Notes: a model not told the origin generated them from the sequence alone. 64,000 bases of DNA from Syntrophaceae bacterium UBA6087 (GCA_002448235.1 DIXF01000007.1:1-64000), one strand, 5' to 3'; positions 26,691-35,911 are shown, counted from the first letter of the stretch. Numbers and translations are program-made.

Positions 26691-28364
26691 TCATCCGCTG
26701 ATGCCGCTGATGTTCCCGTCGTCGTCGATGTCGATATTGAAGGCCGCCGGGGCCTTCGAGAGGCCGGGCATCCGTAAGATCTCGCCGGTGATGGGGATGA
26801 GGAAGCCTGCGCCGGAGGCGATCTTGATCTCCCGGACCGTGACGATGAAGTTGCTGGGCAGCCCGAGGAGCGACGGGTTGTCCGAGAGCGACTGCTGCGT
26901 CTTGGCGATGCAGATGGGGAGCTTGTCGTAGCCGAACTTCTTGATGAGGTCGAGGTTGCGCTTCGCCAGAGGCTGGTAATCCACGGACACGGCGCCGTAG
27001 ATCTCGCTCGCCACCGTGAAGATCTTGTCCTCGACCGGGAGATTCCAGTCGTAAAGCGGTGTGTAGTGGCCGGTTGCAGCCGAAGCCAGCTTGACCGTCT
27101 TCTCCGCGAGCTCGATGCCCCCCTCGCCTCCTTTGCTGAAGATATCCGCAGGCGCGATGTTCATGCCCTCGTCCTCTGCCGCCTGGACCACCGCCCGGAT
27201 CTCTTCATCGGTATCCGATGCGAAGCGGTTGAGCGCGATGATGCACTGGACCCCGAACTTCGCGATGTTCTCGTAGTGCTTGCGCAGGTTCGCCATGCCG
27301 AGCACCGCCAGGCGCGGGTTGGGGGTGTTCAGATCCTCTTTGGCCACCCCTGCATGGTACTTCAGGGCGCGCACCGTCGCCACCAGGACGACCACCTTGG
27401 GATTCAGGTCGCCGTAGCGGGCAACAATGTCGAAGAACTTTTCCGCGCCCAGGTCGAAGCCGAACCCGGCCTCGGTCACCACGAAGTCGGCCAGCTTCAG
27501 GGCAAGGTCGGTCGCCATGATGCTGTTCGTCCCTTGCGCGATGTTCGCGAACGGGCCGCCGTGGAGGATGACCGGCACGCCCTCGGTGGTCTGCACCAGG
27601 TTGGGCAGCAGGGCGTATTTCAGAAGCGAGGTCACCGCGCCTTCGACCTTGAGGTCGCCGGCCATAATAGGCTTGTTGTCATAGGTGTAGGACAGGAGGA
27701 TCTTGCAAATCTTTTCCTTGAGCTCTCTGTACGAGCGCGACAGGCAGAGGATGGCCATGATCTCGCTCGACGGCACTATATCGAACCCTGTCTCGCGGGG
27801 CACCCCGTTGAGCGAGCCGCCGAGGCCGATGACGATGTCGCGCAGGTACCGGTCGTTCATGTCCACGACCCTTCGCCAGGTGATCTTGCGCGGGTCGATA
27901 TTGAGCGGGTTGCCGTGGAAGATGGAGTTGTCGAGGAGCGCGGCCAGAAGGTTGTGCGCGCTCTCCACGGCAGGGAAATCGTTGGTGAAGTGGAGGTTGA
28001 TGTCCTCCATGGGGATGACGCGGGAGCATCCGCCGCCCGTAGCGCCTCCCTTGACGCCGAACACCGGGCCGAGCGACGGCTCGCGCAGTGCAGCCACGAC
28101 GCTCTTGCCGATGCGGGCCAGCGCCTGGGTAAGGCCTACGGACACGGTGGTCTTGCCCTCCCCTGCGGGGGTCGGCGTCATGGCGGACACGAGGATGAGC
28201 GATGAGCCGGGTTTCCGCTCGAGCCTCCTGATGGATTCGAGCTTTACCTTTGCCTTGTAGGGGCCGTACGTTTCGAGATCGCCTTCGCCGAGACCTACCT
28301 TTGCGGCTATTTCGATGATCGGACGTATGTCCGTCTCGTTCGGTTGCTTCTTTGTCTTGGCCAT
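26691..28364 (-). CDS. fhs: Formate--tetrahydrofolate ligase
   Basis: The 557-residue protein is formyl-THF synthetase, which joins formate to tetrahydrofolate using ATP and starts the methyl branch of the Wood-Ljungdahl pathway. The phosphate-loop motif TPAGEGKTTVSVGLTQAL, GLGGSLNGVPRETGF, VILHGGPFANIAQGTNS and VTEAGFGFDLGAEKF are all present. Length is typical. It starts five bases after the ACT-protein stop, so the two are co-transcribed. The remaining methyl-branch genes (folD, metF/metV) are not in the window. Confidence 0.95.
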   Translation of the reverse strand: MAKTKKQPNETDIRPIIEIAAKVGLGEGDLETYGPYKAKVKLESIRRLERKPGSSLILVSAMTPTPAGEGKTTVSVGLTQALARIGKSVVAALREPSLGPVFGVKGGATGGGCSRVIPMEDINLHFTNDFPAVESAHNLLAALLDNSIFHGNPLNIDPRKITWRRVVDMNDRYLRDIVIGLGGSLNGVPRETGFDIVPSSEIMAILCLSRSYRELKEKICKILLSYTYDNKPIMAGDLKVEGAVTSLLKYALLPNLVQTTEGVPVILHGGPFANIAQGTNSIMATDLALKLADFVVTEAGFGFDLGAEKFFDIVARYGDLNPKVVVLVATVRALKYHAGVAKEDLNTPNPRLAVLGMANLRKHYENIAKFGVQCIIALNRFASDTDEEIRAVVQAAEDEGMNIAPADIFSKGGEGGIELAEKTVKLASAATGHYTPLYDWNLPVEDKIFTVASEIYGAVSVDYQPLAKRNLDLIKKFGYDKLPICIAKTQQSLSDNPSLLGLPSNFIVTVREIKIASGAGFLIPITGEILRMPGLSKAPAAFNIDIDDDGNISGISG

Positions 28365-28368
28365 GGTC

Positions 28369-28908
28369 TTACTTGGTGATCACCGCATCGAACCTGATGT
28401 CGATGTTGTACTCGTCGCTGATTCTGCTGAAATCGTTCTTCAGGTCCAGGATCTTGACCGCAGGGGGCAGCGAGAAGTAGCAGACCATCTGGAAGATGTT
28501 GGCGCCCGTGACCGGGTTGTGGTCCACGTTGCTGGATATGTCGTCGATGTTGATGCCCCGCTGATACATGACCTTGCAGATCTGGTGCACGATGCCCGGA
28601 TGGTCCAGGGACGTGGCGATGAGCTTGTACGGGATCGACGGCAGCACCTCACGATGGGTGGGCGCCTTGGTCTTCCTCACGTGGATCTCGAGGCCGGTCT
28701 TCTGCCGGAGGCTGTCCAGCTCACTCACGAACCTCTCGATGTCATCGGTCATGCCCGAGGTGAGGATGATCATGCCGAACTCGTTGCCCAGCACGCAGCC
28801 GCGCGAACGGTCGATATTCAGGCCCCGCGCGGTGAAAAACTCCGAAATCTCCTTTGCCAGACCGGGACGGTCGGGCCCCATGGATGAAAAAACAACATAC
28901 GATCTCAT
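28369..28908 (-). CDS. Double-ACT regulatory protein (GcvR-like)
   Basis: The 179-residue protein is two tandem ACT domains: SSMGPDRPGLAKEISEFF near residue 8 and ATSLDHPGIVHQICKVM near 98. No catalytic domain is present, as in GcvR-type regulators that bind amino acids such as glycine. It is the first gene of the acetyl-CoA pathway operon and directly precedes fhs. It may therefore tune C1 flux to a small-molecule signal, which is an inference. GGAG lies seven bases before the ATG, and a plausible promoter lies about 50 bases upstream. Confidence 0.8.
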   Translation of the reverse strand: MRSYVVFSSMGPDRPGLAKEISEFFTARGLNIDRSRGCVLGNEFGMIILTSGMTDDIERFVSELDSLRQKTGLEIHVRKTKAPTHREVLPSIPYKLIATSLDHPGIVHQICKVMYQRGINIDDISSNVDHNPVTGANIFQMVCYFSLPPAVKILDLKNDFSRISDEYNIDIRFDAVITK

Positions 28909-28955
28909 AACACAACTCCAGTGTTATTTTCTTTCAATACCAACTACTTATATAG

Positions 28956-28985
28956 CACATATCCGCACAACAATATATGTGTCAA
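28956..28985 (-). promoter_or_regulatory. Putative promoter with inverted repeat for the ACT-fhs-acs operon
   Basis: On the minus strand TTGACA (28985-28980) is followed after 18 bases by TATGTG (28961-28956), resembling a sigma-70 promoter with a weak -10. CACATAT and ATATGTG (28981-28975 and 28962-28956) form a perfect 7-base inverted repeat with a 12-base spacer across it, a possible operator. Confidence 0.4.
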
Positions 28986-29009
28986 GAAAAAGCAGCCGGC
29001 ATCGTTGCT

Positions 29010-31442
29010 TCAGGTGCTTTTGTTATGGTTGCCGCTGGAGAAGTTCATCCACATTTCCGAGAAGCTTCTGAGCTGGCCGTCAACCAGGCTGTTGATGGTT
29101 CCGTCCTCGAAGAGCCCTCTGTTGTCCCGCACACCGGCCTTTCTGCCCGTGAGGATCTCGATTCCTTCGTCGATGTGGCCCACGCTCCAGATGTGGAACT
29201 TGCCGTTTTTCACCGCGTCGATCACCTCGTCCTTGAGCACCAGGTTATGGACATTGCTCGCAGGGATCATTACCCCCTGCTCGCCGGTAAATCCTTTGAC
29301 CTTGCACACGCCGTAGAACCCTTCGATCTTCTCGTTCACCCCGCCGATGGCCTGGACTTCGCCCTTCTGGTTTACCGAACCGGTGACCGCGATTCCCTGC
29401 TTTATGGGCACGCCGGATAAGCCTGAAAGGATGGCGTAGAGCTCCGCAGACGAGGCGGAATCGCCTTCGACCCCCGAGTAGCTCTGCTCGAACACGAGCC
29501 TGGCCGACAGGCTCAGGGGCTTGTCCTGGGCATACCGGTGGGAAAGATATCCCGAAAGGATCAGGACCCCCTTGGTATGAATGGGACCTCCGAGCTTTGC
29601 CTCCCGGTCGATATCGACGAGACCCTCCCTGCCCAGGCCGATGCTCGCGGTTATCCGGCTGGGACGGCCGAACATGATGTCTCCCATGTCCATGACCGAA
29701 AGGCCGTTCACCTGGCCGACCGCATCGCCGGCCACATCGATGATGATGACGCCCTTGTCGATCATCTCGCGGATCTTTTCCACAAGCATGCTGGAGCGGT
29801 TGAACTTTTCCTCGATGGCGAGCTTGACGTGATCGACCTTCACCAGGGGCGACTCCTGGGCGGAAGCGTAGAAACTCGCTTCGCGTACGATATTGGCGAT
29901 GTCTCCGAACTGCGCGGAAAGCTTATCCTGATTCTCTGCAAGCCTGCTGCTGTATTCCACCACCTTGGCTATGGCGGTTTTGTCGTAATGCACGAGATTC
30001 TCTTCCTTGCAGATATTGCATACGAAGGACGAGAAGCTCTTCATGTTTTCTTCGGTACGGTCCATAACCCTGTCGAAGTCGGCTTTCACCTTGAAAAGAT
30101 CGCGGAAATCGGGGTCGAGATCGAAGAGGCGGTAATAGATATACGGGTCTCCGATGAGGACGACCTTGATGTCCCACGGGATCGGCTCGGGCACGAGCCA
30201 CCTGGTGGTCATGAAACCCAGCCGCTCCTCGGCTTCCTCGATGTGGATCTCCCGGTTCCGGATGGCCCGCTTCAGGCTGTCCCAGGAAAGGATGTTCCTG
30301 AGCACGTCATAGACCGGAAGTATCAGGTATCCGCCGTTCGCCCGGTGCACCGATCCCGCCCTGACCATGGTGAAATCCGTGAACAGGGCGCCCATCATCG
30401 CTTCCTTTTCGATCCTGCCGAAGAGGCTGTTGTAGGAAGGGTTGAGCTCCATGATAATCGGAGCGCCGGAAAGATCGGTATTGTCCACCACGACGTTGAC
30501 CCGGTACTTCCTGAACTTCAGGTCATCTCTTTGGGCCGAGGGCATTTGCATCTGCATCTGCATCTGCATCTCGGCCAGGCCCCCCGGGTGCTGCTCATCC
30601 GATCTGAACATGGCAAGATTATCCAGGAGGTCTTCGCTCATCTCATTGAGATACTGCAGCACGGCAGGAATATCCTTGAAGTTCTCCCGTAAGTCCTCCA
30701 GGAGCAGGCTGATGGTAAAGGCGCCGATTTCCCGGTCGAGATTGTCGATCATCTCCATGGTTTTTTTCTCGATGGAGATCATCTGACGGCCGATTTTTTT
30801 CATCTCTTCGTTCAAGACCCGCTGTTTTTCCGTTATGGTGGTCTGTGTATCCTTATCCAGGAGTCTGAACTCTTCCTCTGTGATCGGCCTGTTATCCTTG
30901 ACCGGAATGGTCAGCAGCCCCATGGGAGTGGCCTGAATGACGAACCCCTCTTTCTGGGCCTCTTCGTTGATCTGTGTCACCAGGTCGTCACGCTCCTTCT
31001 GGACCTGCCTGATGGTATTGTTCCGCCTGTTGGCGTAGTCCTCGCTTTCAAAGGCCTTGCTGATCTCCCGGCGCGCCGCATCGACAAAGGTGTCCACCTG
31101 CTTCTTGAACTTTCGTGCCCTGCCGGCAGGCAGCGAGATGGCTTTCGGCTTATAGTTTTCCTGGAAATTGTTTACGTAGCACCAGTCGGGCGGCGTGGGC
31201 TTGTCTTTCGACAATTCTTCCAGGTAGCGCTTGACTGCCGTCTTCTTTCCGGTTCCGGGCAGGCCGGATACATAGATGTTGAATCCTTTCTCTTTGATAT
31301 CGAGGCCGAACTGCAGCGCCTTGAGCGCCTTTGCCTGGCCGAGAATGCTCTGGAGCGGATTTGCATCGCTACTCTGCTCGCATCCGAAGATTGACGGGTC
31401 ACACCTGCATGTGAGCTTTTCGAGTGTTACGGATTCTCCCAT
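29010..31442 (-). CDS. Lon-like ATP-dependent protease (AAA + S16)
   Basis: The product (810 residues from this start) has the Walker A GLPGTGKKT near residue 60, an inserted coiled-coil region (~150-290), a second AAA portion and a C-terminal S16 protease domain. Catalytic Ser is in GVEGDSASSAE and Lys in GVNEKIEGFYG. This matches the Lon-family AAA proteases of PF13654/PF05362 type, distinct from housekeeping LonA because the LAN domain is missing. The start at 31442 is chosen over 31502 because GGGAGA lies eight bases upstream. A four-fold Met-Gln repeat lies in the middle (see 30547). It is expected to be cytosolic; substrates are unknown. Confidence 0.9.
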   Translation of the reverse strand: MGESVTLEKLTCRCDPSIFGCEQSSDANPLQSILGQAKALKALQFGLDIKEKGFNIYVSGLPGTGKKTAVKRYLEELSKDKPTPPDWCYVNNFQENYKPKAISLPAGRARKFKKQVDTFVDAARREISKAFESEDYANRRNNTIRQVQKERDDLVTQINEEAQKEGFVIQATPMGLLTIPVKDNRPITEEEFRLLDKDTQTTITEKQRVLNEEMKKIGRQMISIEKKTMEMIDNLDREIGAFTISLLLEDLRENFKDIPAVLQYLNEMSEDLLDNLAMFRSDEQHPGGLAEMQMQMQMQMPSAQRDDLKFRKYRVNVVVDNTDLSGAPIIMELNPSYNSLFGRIEKEAMMGALFTDFTMVRAGSVHRANGGYLILPVYDVLRNILSWDSLKRAIRNREIHIEEAEERLGFMTTRWLVPEPIPWDIKVVLIGDPYIYYRLFDLDPDFRDLFKVKADFDRVMDRTEENMKSFSSFVCNICKEENLVHYDKTAIAKVVEYSSRLAENQDKLSAQFGDIANIVREASFYASAQESPLVKVDHVKLAIEEKFNRSSMLVEKIREMIDKGVIIIDVAGDAVGQVNGLSVMDMGDIMFGRPSRITASIGLGREGLVDIDREAKLGGPIHTKGVLILSGYLSHRYAQDKPLSLSARLVFEQSYSGVEGDSASSAELYAILSGLSGVPIKQGIAVTGSVNQKGEVQAIGGVNEKIEGFYGVCKVKGFTGEQGVMIPASNVHNLVLKDEVIDAVKNGKFHIWSVGHIDEGIEILTGRKAGVRDNRGLFEDGTINSLVDGQLRSFSEMWMNFSSGNHNKST
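30547..30570 (-). repeat. Hexanucleotide tandem repeat in the Lon-like gene
   Basis: Four perfect copies of TGCATC on the plus strand encode Met-Gln four times on the minus strand, with a near-copy adjoining. Unit changes by slippage would stay in frame. Confidence 0.9.
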
Positions 31443-31767
31443 AGTCTCTTCTCCCTGATTCTTTAGTCTTAAACGAACCTCACGACAGGTCAGTCCCTGC
31501 ACAAGGTCTTTAAGGGACGCCCTTCAACCCCTGGCAAAAGGCTGAAAATTGCGCCTTAAAGGAAATAAACTTATAATTAATAATACATCCGCAGTTCGGC
31601 CGGACAAGGCGGTTTTCGTTTGCAGCCTTTCAGGGACAACGCAATGTATTCGGAGGCCCGGCACGCTGCGCACGGCAACAGGGCAATATTTCTCGGCACT
31701 CCTTTACATAGGGTGTGGATTCCTATATCACCATGCGTGAATGACAAAAGGGGAAAGGCTTTATTAA

Positions 31768-32907
31768 ATGTTCAGCTATCTCAAAAACAACCGGTTCTTT
31801 GCTCAGATCATGGACGGGATGGAGGATCTCGGGATCGCGGAGCTCACCGAGCTCGGCGCTTCCGACGTACAACCCACGTTCCGGGGCCTCTACTTCACTG
31901 CGGACAAGGCCACCCTCTACCGCATCAACTATTCATCCCGCCTGGTGACCAGGGTGCTCGCGCCATTGGTCACCTTTGACTGCCACAGCACGAAGTACCT
32001 CTATAAGATGGCCCGCTGCATCCCCTGGAACGACCTCTTCGGCCTCGACGAGACGTTCATGATCATGTCCAATGTTTCCCACAGCAAGATCCGCCATTCC
32101 CAGTACGCCGCCCTGATCGTCAAGGATGCGATCGCGGACTCGTTCTCGGAATGGTTCACCAGACGGCCCAATGTGGAAAGGATCAAGCCGGATGTTGTCT
32201 TCAACCTGCACATCTTCAACAACAAGGCCACCATCTATCTCGATACATCGGGCGGATCGCTGCACCGGAGAGGGTACAGAAAAGAGGCCGTGGACGCGCC
32301 CATGCGGGAAACTTTAGCGGCATCCATTATCCGCCTGAGCGGGTGGGACGGCTCGATACCGCTCTACGACCCCATGTGCGGGTCAGGCACGCTGCTCTGT
32401 GAGGCGCTCATGTACTACTGCAGAATCCCGTCGGGCTATCTGAAAGAATCGTTCGGCTTCGAGCATCTCCCCGATTATGACAGGGCCGTCTGGAATGCCG
32501 TCAAGAAACAGGAAAACAATAAAATACGGGAGCTGCCCGAGGGGCTCATCGCGGGGAGCGACTCCTCGCCGCAGGCCGTTGCCGCTGCAAGAACAAACGC
32601 AAACCGTCTCCAGGGAGGCTCGCGCGTCAAGCTGAAGAAGCTCCGGTATCAGGACATCCCCGGGATCGAAGGGGCGACCATCGTATGCAATCCGCCGTAT
32701 GGGATCCGCATGAGCAAAGACCAGGACTTGAGGCTTTTTTTCAAGGAATTCGGAGACTTCCTGAAGAACCGCTGCCGGGGATCGAGCGCGTACGTTTATT
32801 TCGGCGAGAGAAGCCTGATAAAATCAGTCGGGCTGCATCCTTCGTGGAAGCGCCCGCTCAAAAACGGCCCCCTGGACGGAAGGCTCGTGAAATACGAGAT
32901 GTACTGA
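31768..32907 (+). CDS. THUMP-domain 23S rRNA (guanine-N2) methyltransferase
   Basis: The 379-residue protein has an N-terminal THUMP RNA-binding domain (residues ~45-155) and a Rossmann methyltransferase domain. The SAM site begins near YDPMCGSGTLLCEA, and the catalytic motif is NPPYG in IVCNPPYGIRM. This matches the N-terminal half of RlmL and its stand-alone homologues (YpsC type) that make m2G in 23S rRNA. The second E. coli-type RlmK domain is absent, as is usual outside gammaproteobacteria. It converges with the peroxiredoxin gene 34 bases away. Confidence 0.9.
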   Translation: MFSYLKNNRFFAQIMDGMEDLGIAELTELGASDVQPTFRGLYFTADKATLYRINYSSRLVTRVLAPLVTFDCHSTKYLYKMARCIPWNDLFGLDETFMIMSNVSHSKIRHSQYAALIVKDAIADSFSEWFTRRPNVERIKPDVVFNLHIFNNKATIYLDTSGGSLHRRGYRKEAVDAPMRETLAASIIRLSGWDGSIPLYDPMCGSGTLLCEALMYYCRIPSGYLKESFGFEHLPDYDRAVWNAVKKQENNKIRELPEGLIAGSDSSPQAVAAARTNANRLQGGSRVKLKKLRYQDIPGIEGATIVCNPPYGIRMSKDQDLRLFFKEFGDFLKNRCRGSSAYVYFGERSLIKSVGLHPSWKRPLKNGPLDGRLVKYEMY

Positions 32908-32941
32908 CTGCCGGGCACCCCTGAAACGAGGCAGCCTTCAG

Positions 32942-33406
32942 CTACTGCTCCAATGCATCCAATACATTGGGGACTGTTTCTTCGGGCTTTACCTTGTACC
33001 AGGACTCCATGATCTTTCCTTCCTCGTCGATGAGGAAGGCCGAGCGGATAATCCCTTCGGATTTGTTGCCGGCTATGTTCTTTTCTCCCCAGACGCCGTA
33101 CGCTTCGGCAACGACATGGTCCGGGTCCGAGAGCAGAGGAAACCCGAGATCGTACTTGTCATCGAATTTTTTCTGTTTCAGGACTTCGTCAGGGCTTATG
33201 CCCAGGGAAACCACGCCCAGATCAGTGAGGTCCGGCTGGGCATCTCTGACGGATTCCGACTGGAGGGTGCATCCGGAGGTCATTGCCTTGGGGTAAAAAT
33301 ACAGGAAAACCTTTTCACCGCGGTAATCCACGAGGCTCACCATTACGCCGTTCTGATCGGTAAGCTCGAAATCAGGGGCCCTGTCGCCTTTTTTTAATTT
33401 TGCCAT
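32942..33406 (-). CDS. Peroxiredoxin of the BCP/PrxQ family
   Basis: The 154-residue protein has the AhpC/TSA thioredoxin fold. The peroxidatic Cys is in YPKAMTSGCTLQSE, matching the P-x3-T-x2-C motif. The resolving Cys that many BCP proteins have five residues later is missing, so it is probably a 1-Cys type or resolved elsewhere. It should reduce hydroperoxides using thioredoxin-like donors, useful in an anaerobe with oxygen-labile enzymes. Start 33406 is set by AAAGGAGGTGAT directly upstream; the longer frame to 33454 has none. Confidence 0.9.
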   Translation of the reverse strand: MAKLKKGDRAPDFELTDQNGVMVSLVDYRGEKVFLYFYPKAMTSGCTLQSESVRDAQPDLTDLGVVSLGISPDEVLKQKKFDDKYDLGFPLLSDPDHVVAEAYGVWGEKNIAGNKSEGIIRSAFLIDEEGKIMESWYKVKPEETVPNVLDALEQ

Positions 33407-33882
33407 GATATCACCTCCTTTGGTTAGAATAAGGGTAGGCATGCAACAATTCAATTATAATGCATAAGAGGATGTTATCCATTTGCCGGACGTGACGATA
33501 AGGACAGTACAACGAGAACATCACATCTACGAGATTCAGTACATAAGGGGCCAGGCAGTTCATCACTGCCTGGCTTTGTTTTTATGGGCACATTCATGAC
33601 CCGGAACATGGCCGGGAGAATCGTTCTTTTTACAAAGCGCAATTGAGTTTCTCAGGCATGGAGAGCATTATATATGAAAGAATCGCTCCAGGATTATTCA
33701 TGTATCGCTTTGGTATTGAGTGAATGGAAAGATGGAGGTCTTATCTATAAGGGGCGTTAATCCGACTTCCCGAAGATTCAGGCAAAGACAGCCGGTTCCT
33801 TGTCCGGTAAGCTTCTTGAAATTTTTGAGGCAGAAGATAAGGAATTACGCACGAGAAAACCAATCAGAGAAAAGGAGATTCC
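33407..33882. other. Intergenic stretch with an orphan terminator
   Basis: No convincing gene is visible. It contains a strong plus-strand hairpin terminator (33550) with no coding gene in front of it, and a TATAAT hexamer around 33456 readable on the plus strand. A short non-coding transcript between them is possible but unsupported by any family match. Confidence 0.4.
33550..33584 (+). terminator. Orphan rho-independent terminator
   Basis: GCCAGGCAGT (33550-33559) pairs perfectly with ACTGCCTGGC (33565-33574) over a 5-base loop, followed by TTTGTTTTTA. No plus-strand coding gene ends before it; the nearest plus-strand stop is at 32907, beyond the opposing peroxiredoxin gene. Confidence 0.85.
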
Positions 33883-34224
33883 ATGGGTGAACTGGGAACG
33901 CGATACAAGTGCTTTGAATGTGAAACGAAATTCTACGATCTCAACAGGCCCCAGCCGCTTTGCCCTTCATGCGGAAAAGATCAGAAGGAGAGAAAAGTTA
34001 ATCAGCCGTTCAAAAGAAAAAAATGGCGTTCATCCTTTAAGACGGAACCGGAAATTCACGTAGACCCGGAAGAAAGCGATCCCCTGATCGATCCGGAGGA
34101 AAAAGAGCTCCCCGTAGAAGCTGATGAAAGACATAAAGATGATGACGGATTCGTTCTCGAAGAGGAGGATATTGCCGTAGAGGAAGATCCCGAGGAAGTC
34201 TCGGATAAAGATACCGGGGAATAA
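33883..34224 (+). CDS. FYDLN-acid family zinc-ribbon protein
   Basis: The 113-residue protein begins with a small zinc ribbon (YKCFECETKFYDLN, then CPSCGKDQ). A basic patch and a strongly acidic Glu/Asp-rich C-terminal half follow. This matches the TIGR02300/FYDLN_acid family found mainly in alpha- and deltaproteobacteria, whose function is unknown. AAAAGGAG lies just before the ATG. Confidence 0.85.
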   Translation: MGELGTRYKCFECETKFYDLNRPQPLCPSCGKDQKERKVNQPFKRKKWRSSFKTEPEIHVDPEESDPLIDPEEKELPVEADERHKDDDGFVLEEEDIAVEEDPEEVSDKDTGE

Positions 34225-34370
34225 GAAATCCGGAGATGCAGGTGAGAATTCCGCCCCCACGCCCGGGATGAAGGAGATACGCCCAGAGCAGAACGGCCGG
34301 GAAGTTACGTATTGAAAAATCCTTAGATGCATAATACAAAGCACTGCGATCACCTACAGAAGGGATATTT

Positions 34371-34604
34371 ATGGATTCCTGCAGGCATCTTCATCTGGTC
34401 CTTTTACCCTCTGCCGCACACAAGCTGCGGTGTCGGCACTGCCATCTGACCATCACAGCTGAAGAGCTTAACGGGAGTTATTGCCCCGAATGCTTTGATG
34501 CGCACGGCAGGAAAAGCTTTGACTTTGAAGAAATCAGCACTCCGGGGGATGAAAAGACCCGTTACCGGTGTGAACAGTGCGGCGTTATTATTGATGTCGA
34601 CTGA
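34371..34604 (+). CDS. Small zinc-ribbon protein
   Basis: A 77-residue protein with three CxxC pairs: CRHC, CPEC and CEQC, plus nearby His residues. It probably binds one or two zinc ions. The ATG follows AGAAGGGATATTT. It lies 146 bases after the FYDLN-acid gene on the same strand. I do not recognise a named family. Confidence 0.65.
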   Translation: MDSCRHLHLVLLPSAAHKLRCRHCHLTITAEELNGSYCPECFDAHGRKSFDFEEISTPGDEKTRYRCEQCGVIIDVD

Positions 34605-34981
34605 TAAAAATCCCTGCCGCTAAAAATCTAAAGAACGATATCTTTATCTGCGCGAGCTTCCGGATGAACATCCCTTCCGCGAATCGATCCACTCCGGTTA
34701 AAAGTGGGGGTGAGCAGCAGATTTTCATACGTTTCATTCAATGCCTCTCAACGTTTTGTTGAACGGAACATGACTTTTCATACGTACGTCAAGGTCACAA
34801 AGGATCTATAGTTCGGTTATTAATTTATAATATCAATAACATACCTGTAATCATCCATGAATCGGTTCGTTTGGCACACTGTATGCGTTACTTATTTCAA
34901 CGGTAAGACAAGAAGTTGGACGGGGACACGATAACCCGCCGTCGATATCCGGGGTGGGAGCAGATGAAAGGAGGAGCGGCC
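34605..34981. other. Intergenic stretch
   Basis: AT-rich with no gene seen. TTTTCATACGT occurs twice about 65 bases apart (near 34723 and 34786), possibly regulatory for the AtpZ-like gene that follows. Confidence 0.3.
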
Positions 34982-35242
34982 ATGAAAAAGCAAAAAAGGA
35001 AAGTCCAGACAAAGGGATTGAATCAGATCATCATGCTGAGCGCGTGGAGCTTCACCCTGGTCATCTCCTCCTTCGTATTCCTGTTTGCAGGCAGGTGGAT
35101 CGACATGAGATTCGATACGGAACCCACCTTCATGCTGGGGCTGCTCGTACTGGGCATCGCGCTGTGCATCGGAAGGATGTACACGGACTACACCAGGGCC
35201 AGGGATGCACTGAACACCAGAAGAATCAGGCTGCAGCACTAG
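34982..35242 (+). CDS. AtpZ/AtpI-like small membrane protein
   Basis: An 86-residue protein with a basic N-terminus and two membrane spans (~22-42 and ~54-72). The AtpZ-type signature FAGRWIDMRFDTEPTFML links them. Relatives are usually the first gene of ATP synthase operons and assist c-ring assembly or Mg2+/Ca2+ transport. No atp genes are near, so this is an orphan copy. The start 34982 is supported by AAAGGAGG; a longer frame from 34916 lacks such a site. Confidence 0.75.
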   Translation: MKKQKRKVQTKGLNQIIMLSAWSFTLVISSFVFLFAGRWIDMRFDTEPTFMLGLLVLGIALCIGRMYTDYTRARDALNTRRIRLQH

Positions 35243-35288
35243 AACAGCCTTGATAAACGCCGACGATCCATCCGGCAGCATCACGAAT

Positions 35289-35316
35289 GCGGGCCGCCGA
35301 AACTTCGGCGGCCCGC
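35289..35316. terminator. Hairpin between convergent genes
   Basis: GCGGGCCGCCGAA (35289-35301) and TTCGGCGGCCCGC (35304-35316) are perfect complements. U-tracts are poor on both sides. It lies between the convergent AtpZ-like gene and the gene ending at 35347, so it may serve both. Confidence 0.6.
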
Positions 35317-35346
35317 TGCTTTATGTGGAAGCAAACGTTTTTGCGG

Positions 35347-35865
35347 CTAATCGATTACCGTACCGGAGATGTTATGCTCCGGTATTCTGAGGGAATCGCT
35401 CAAAAGCTTTTTCATTGAGCTTAAAGCCTCATGTGACGAGGGGTAACGCTTTGCCCAGCGATTAAAACCATCCTGTCTCAGGATGAAAGAAAGATACACT
35501 TTCTGGTTTGCATTTACCTCTGCTTCAAACTCGGGAGAAAAAAAGTTTACCTCAATATGGGTGAAGACCTTACTGTCGAAGACCGGAGGGATGATACCAT
35601 CGATGATTGCCTGTGCTTTCTCGTTGTATTCGGATTCAACCCTGCGCACCATGTTCATCTTTCTATTCAACAGGTCCTGAGAAAGCACTTTGTCAATGAT
35701 CTCCATACGACGCAGACCTACTTCCTTGTCTTCCTTGTTTACATCGATGCTTATATCGGTTTTTCCGGAACCGCCGTTCGCCGCGCAGCAGACATCCCGA
35801 TACGGGGAAACGGCGAGGAGGGCCGGAATGAGAAAAAGTGAGGCGAATAAGCTTTTGATTGTCAT
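35347..35865 (-). CDS. Secreted protein of unknown function
   Basis: A 172-residue product with a Sec signal peptide (MTIKSLFASLFLIPALLAVS, possible cleavage after CCA near 28). The mature part is soluble, helical and charged, without recognised motifs. CAGGAGAAG precedes the ATG at 35865. It follows a sensor kinase gene and a possible tiny gene on the same strand, so it may be part of that unit. Function unknown. Confidence 0.6.
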   Translation of the reverse strand: MTIKSLFASLFLIPALLAVSPYRDVCCAANGGSGKTDISIDVNKEDKEVGLRRMEIIDKVLSQDLLNRKMNMVRRVESEYNEKAQAIIDGIIPPVFDSKVFTHIEVNFFSPEFEAEVNANQKVYLSFILRQDGFNRWAKRYPSSHEALSSMKKLLSDSLRIPEHNISGTVID

Positions 35866-35911
35866 AATCTTCTCCTGATAAATCAACGTCAAAAGTCAAG
35901 ACCGGTCAAGG

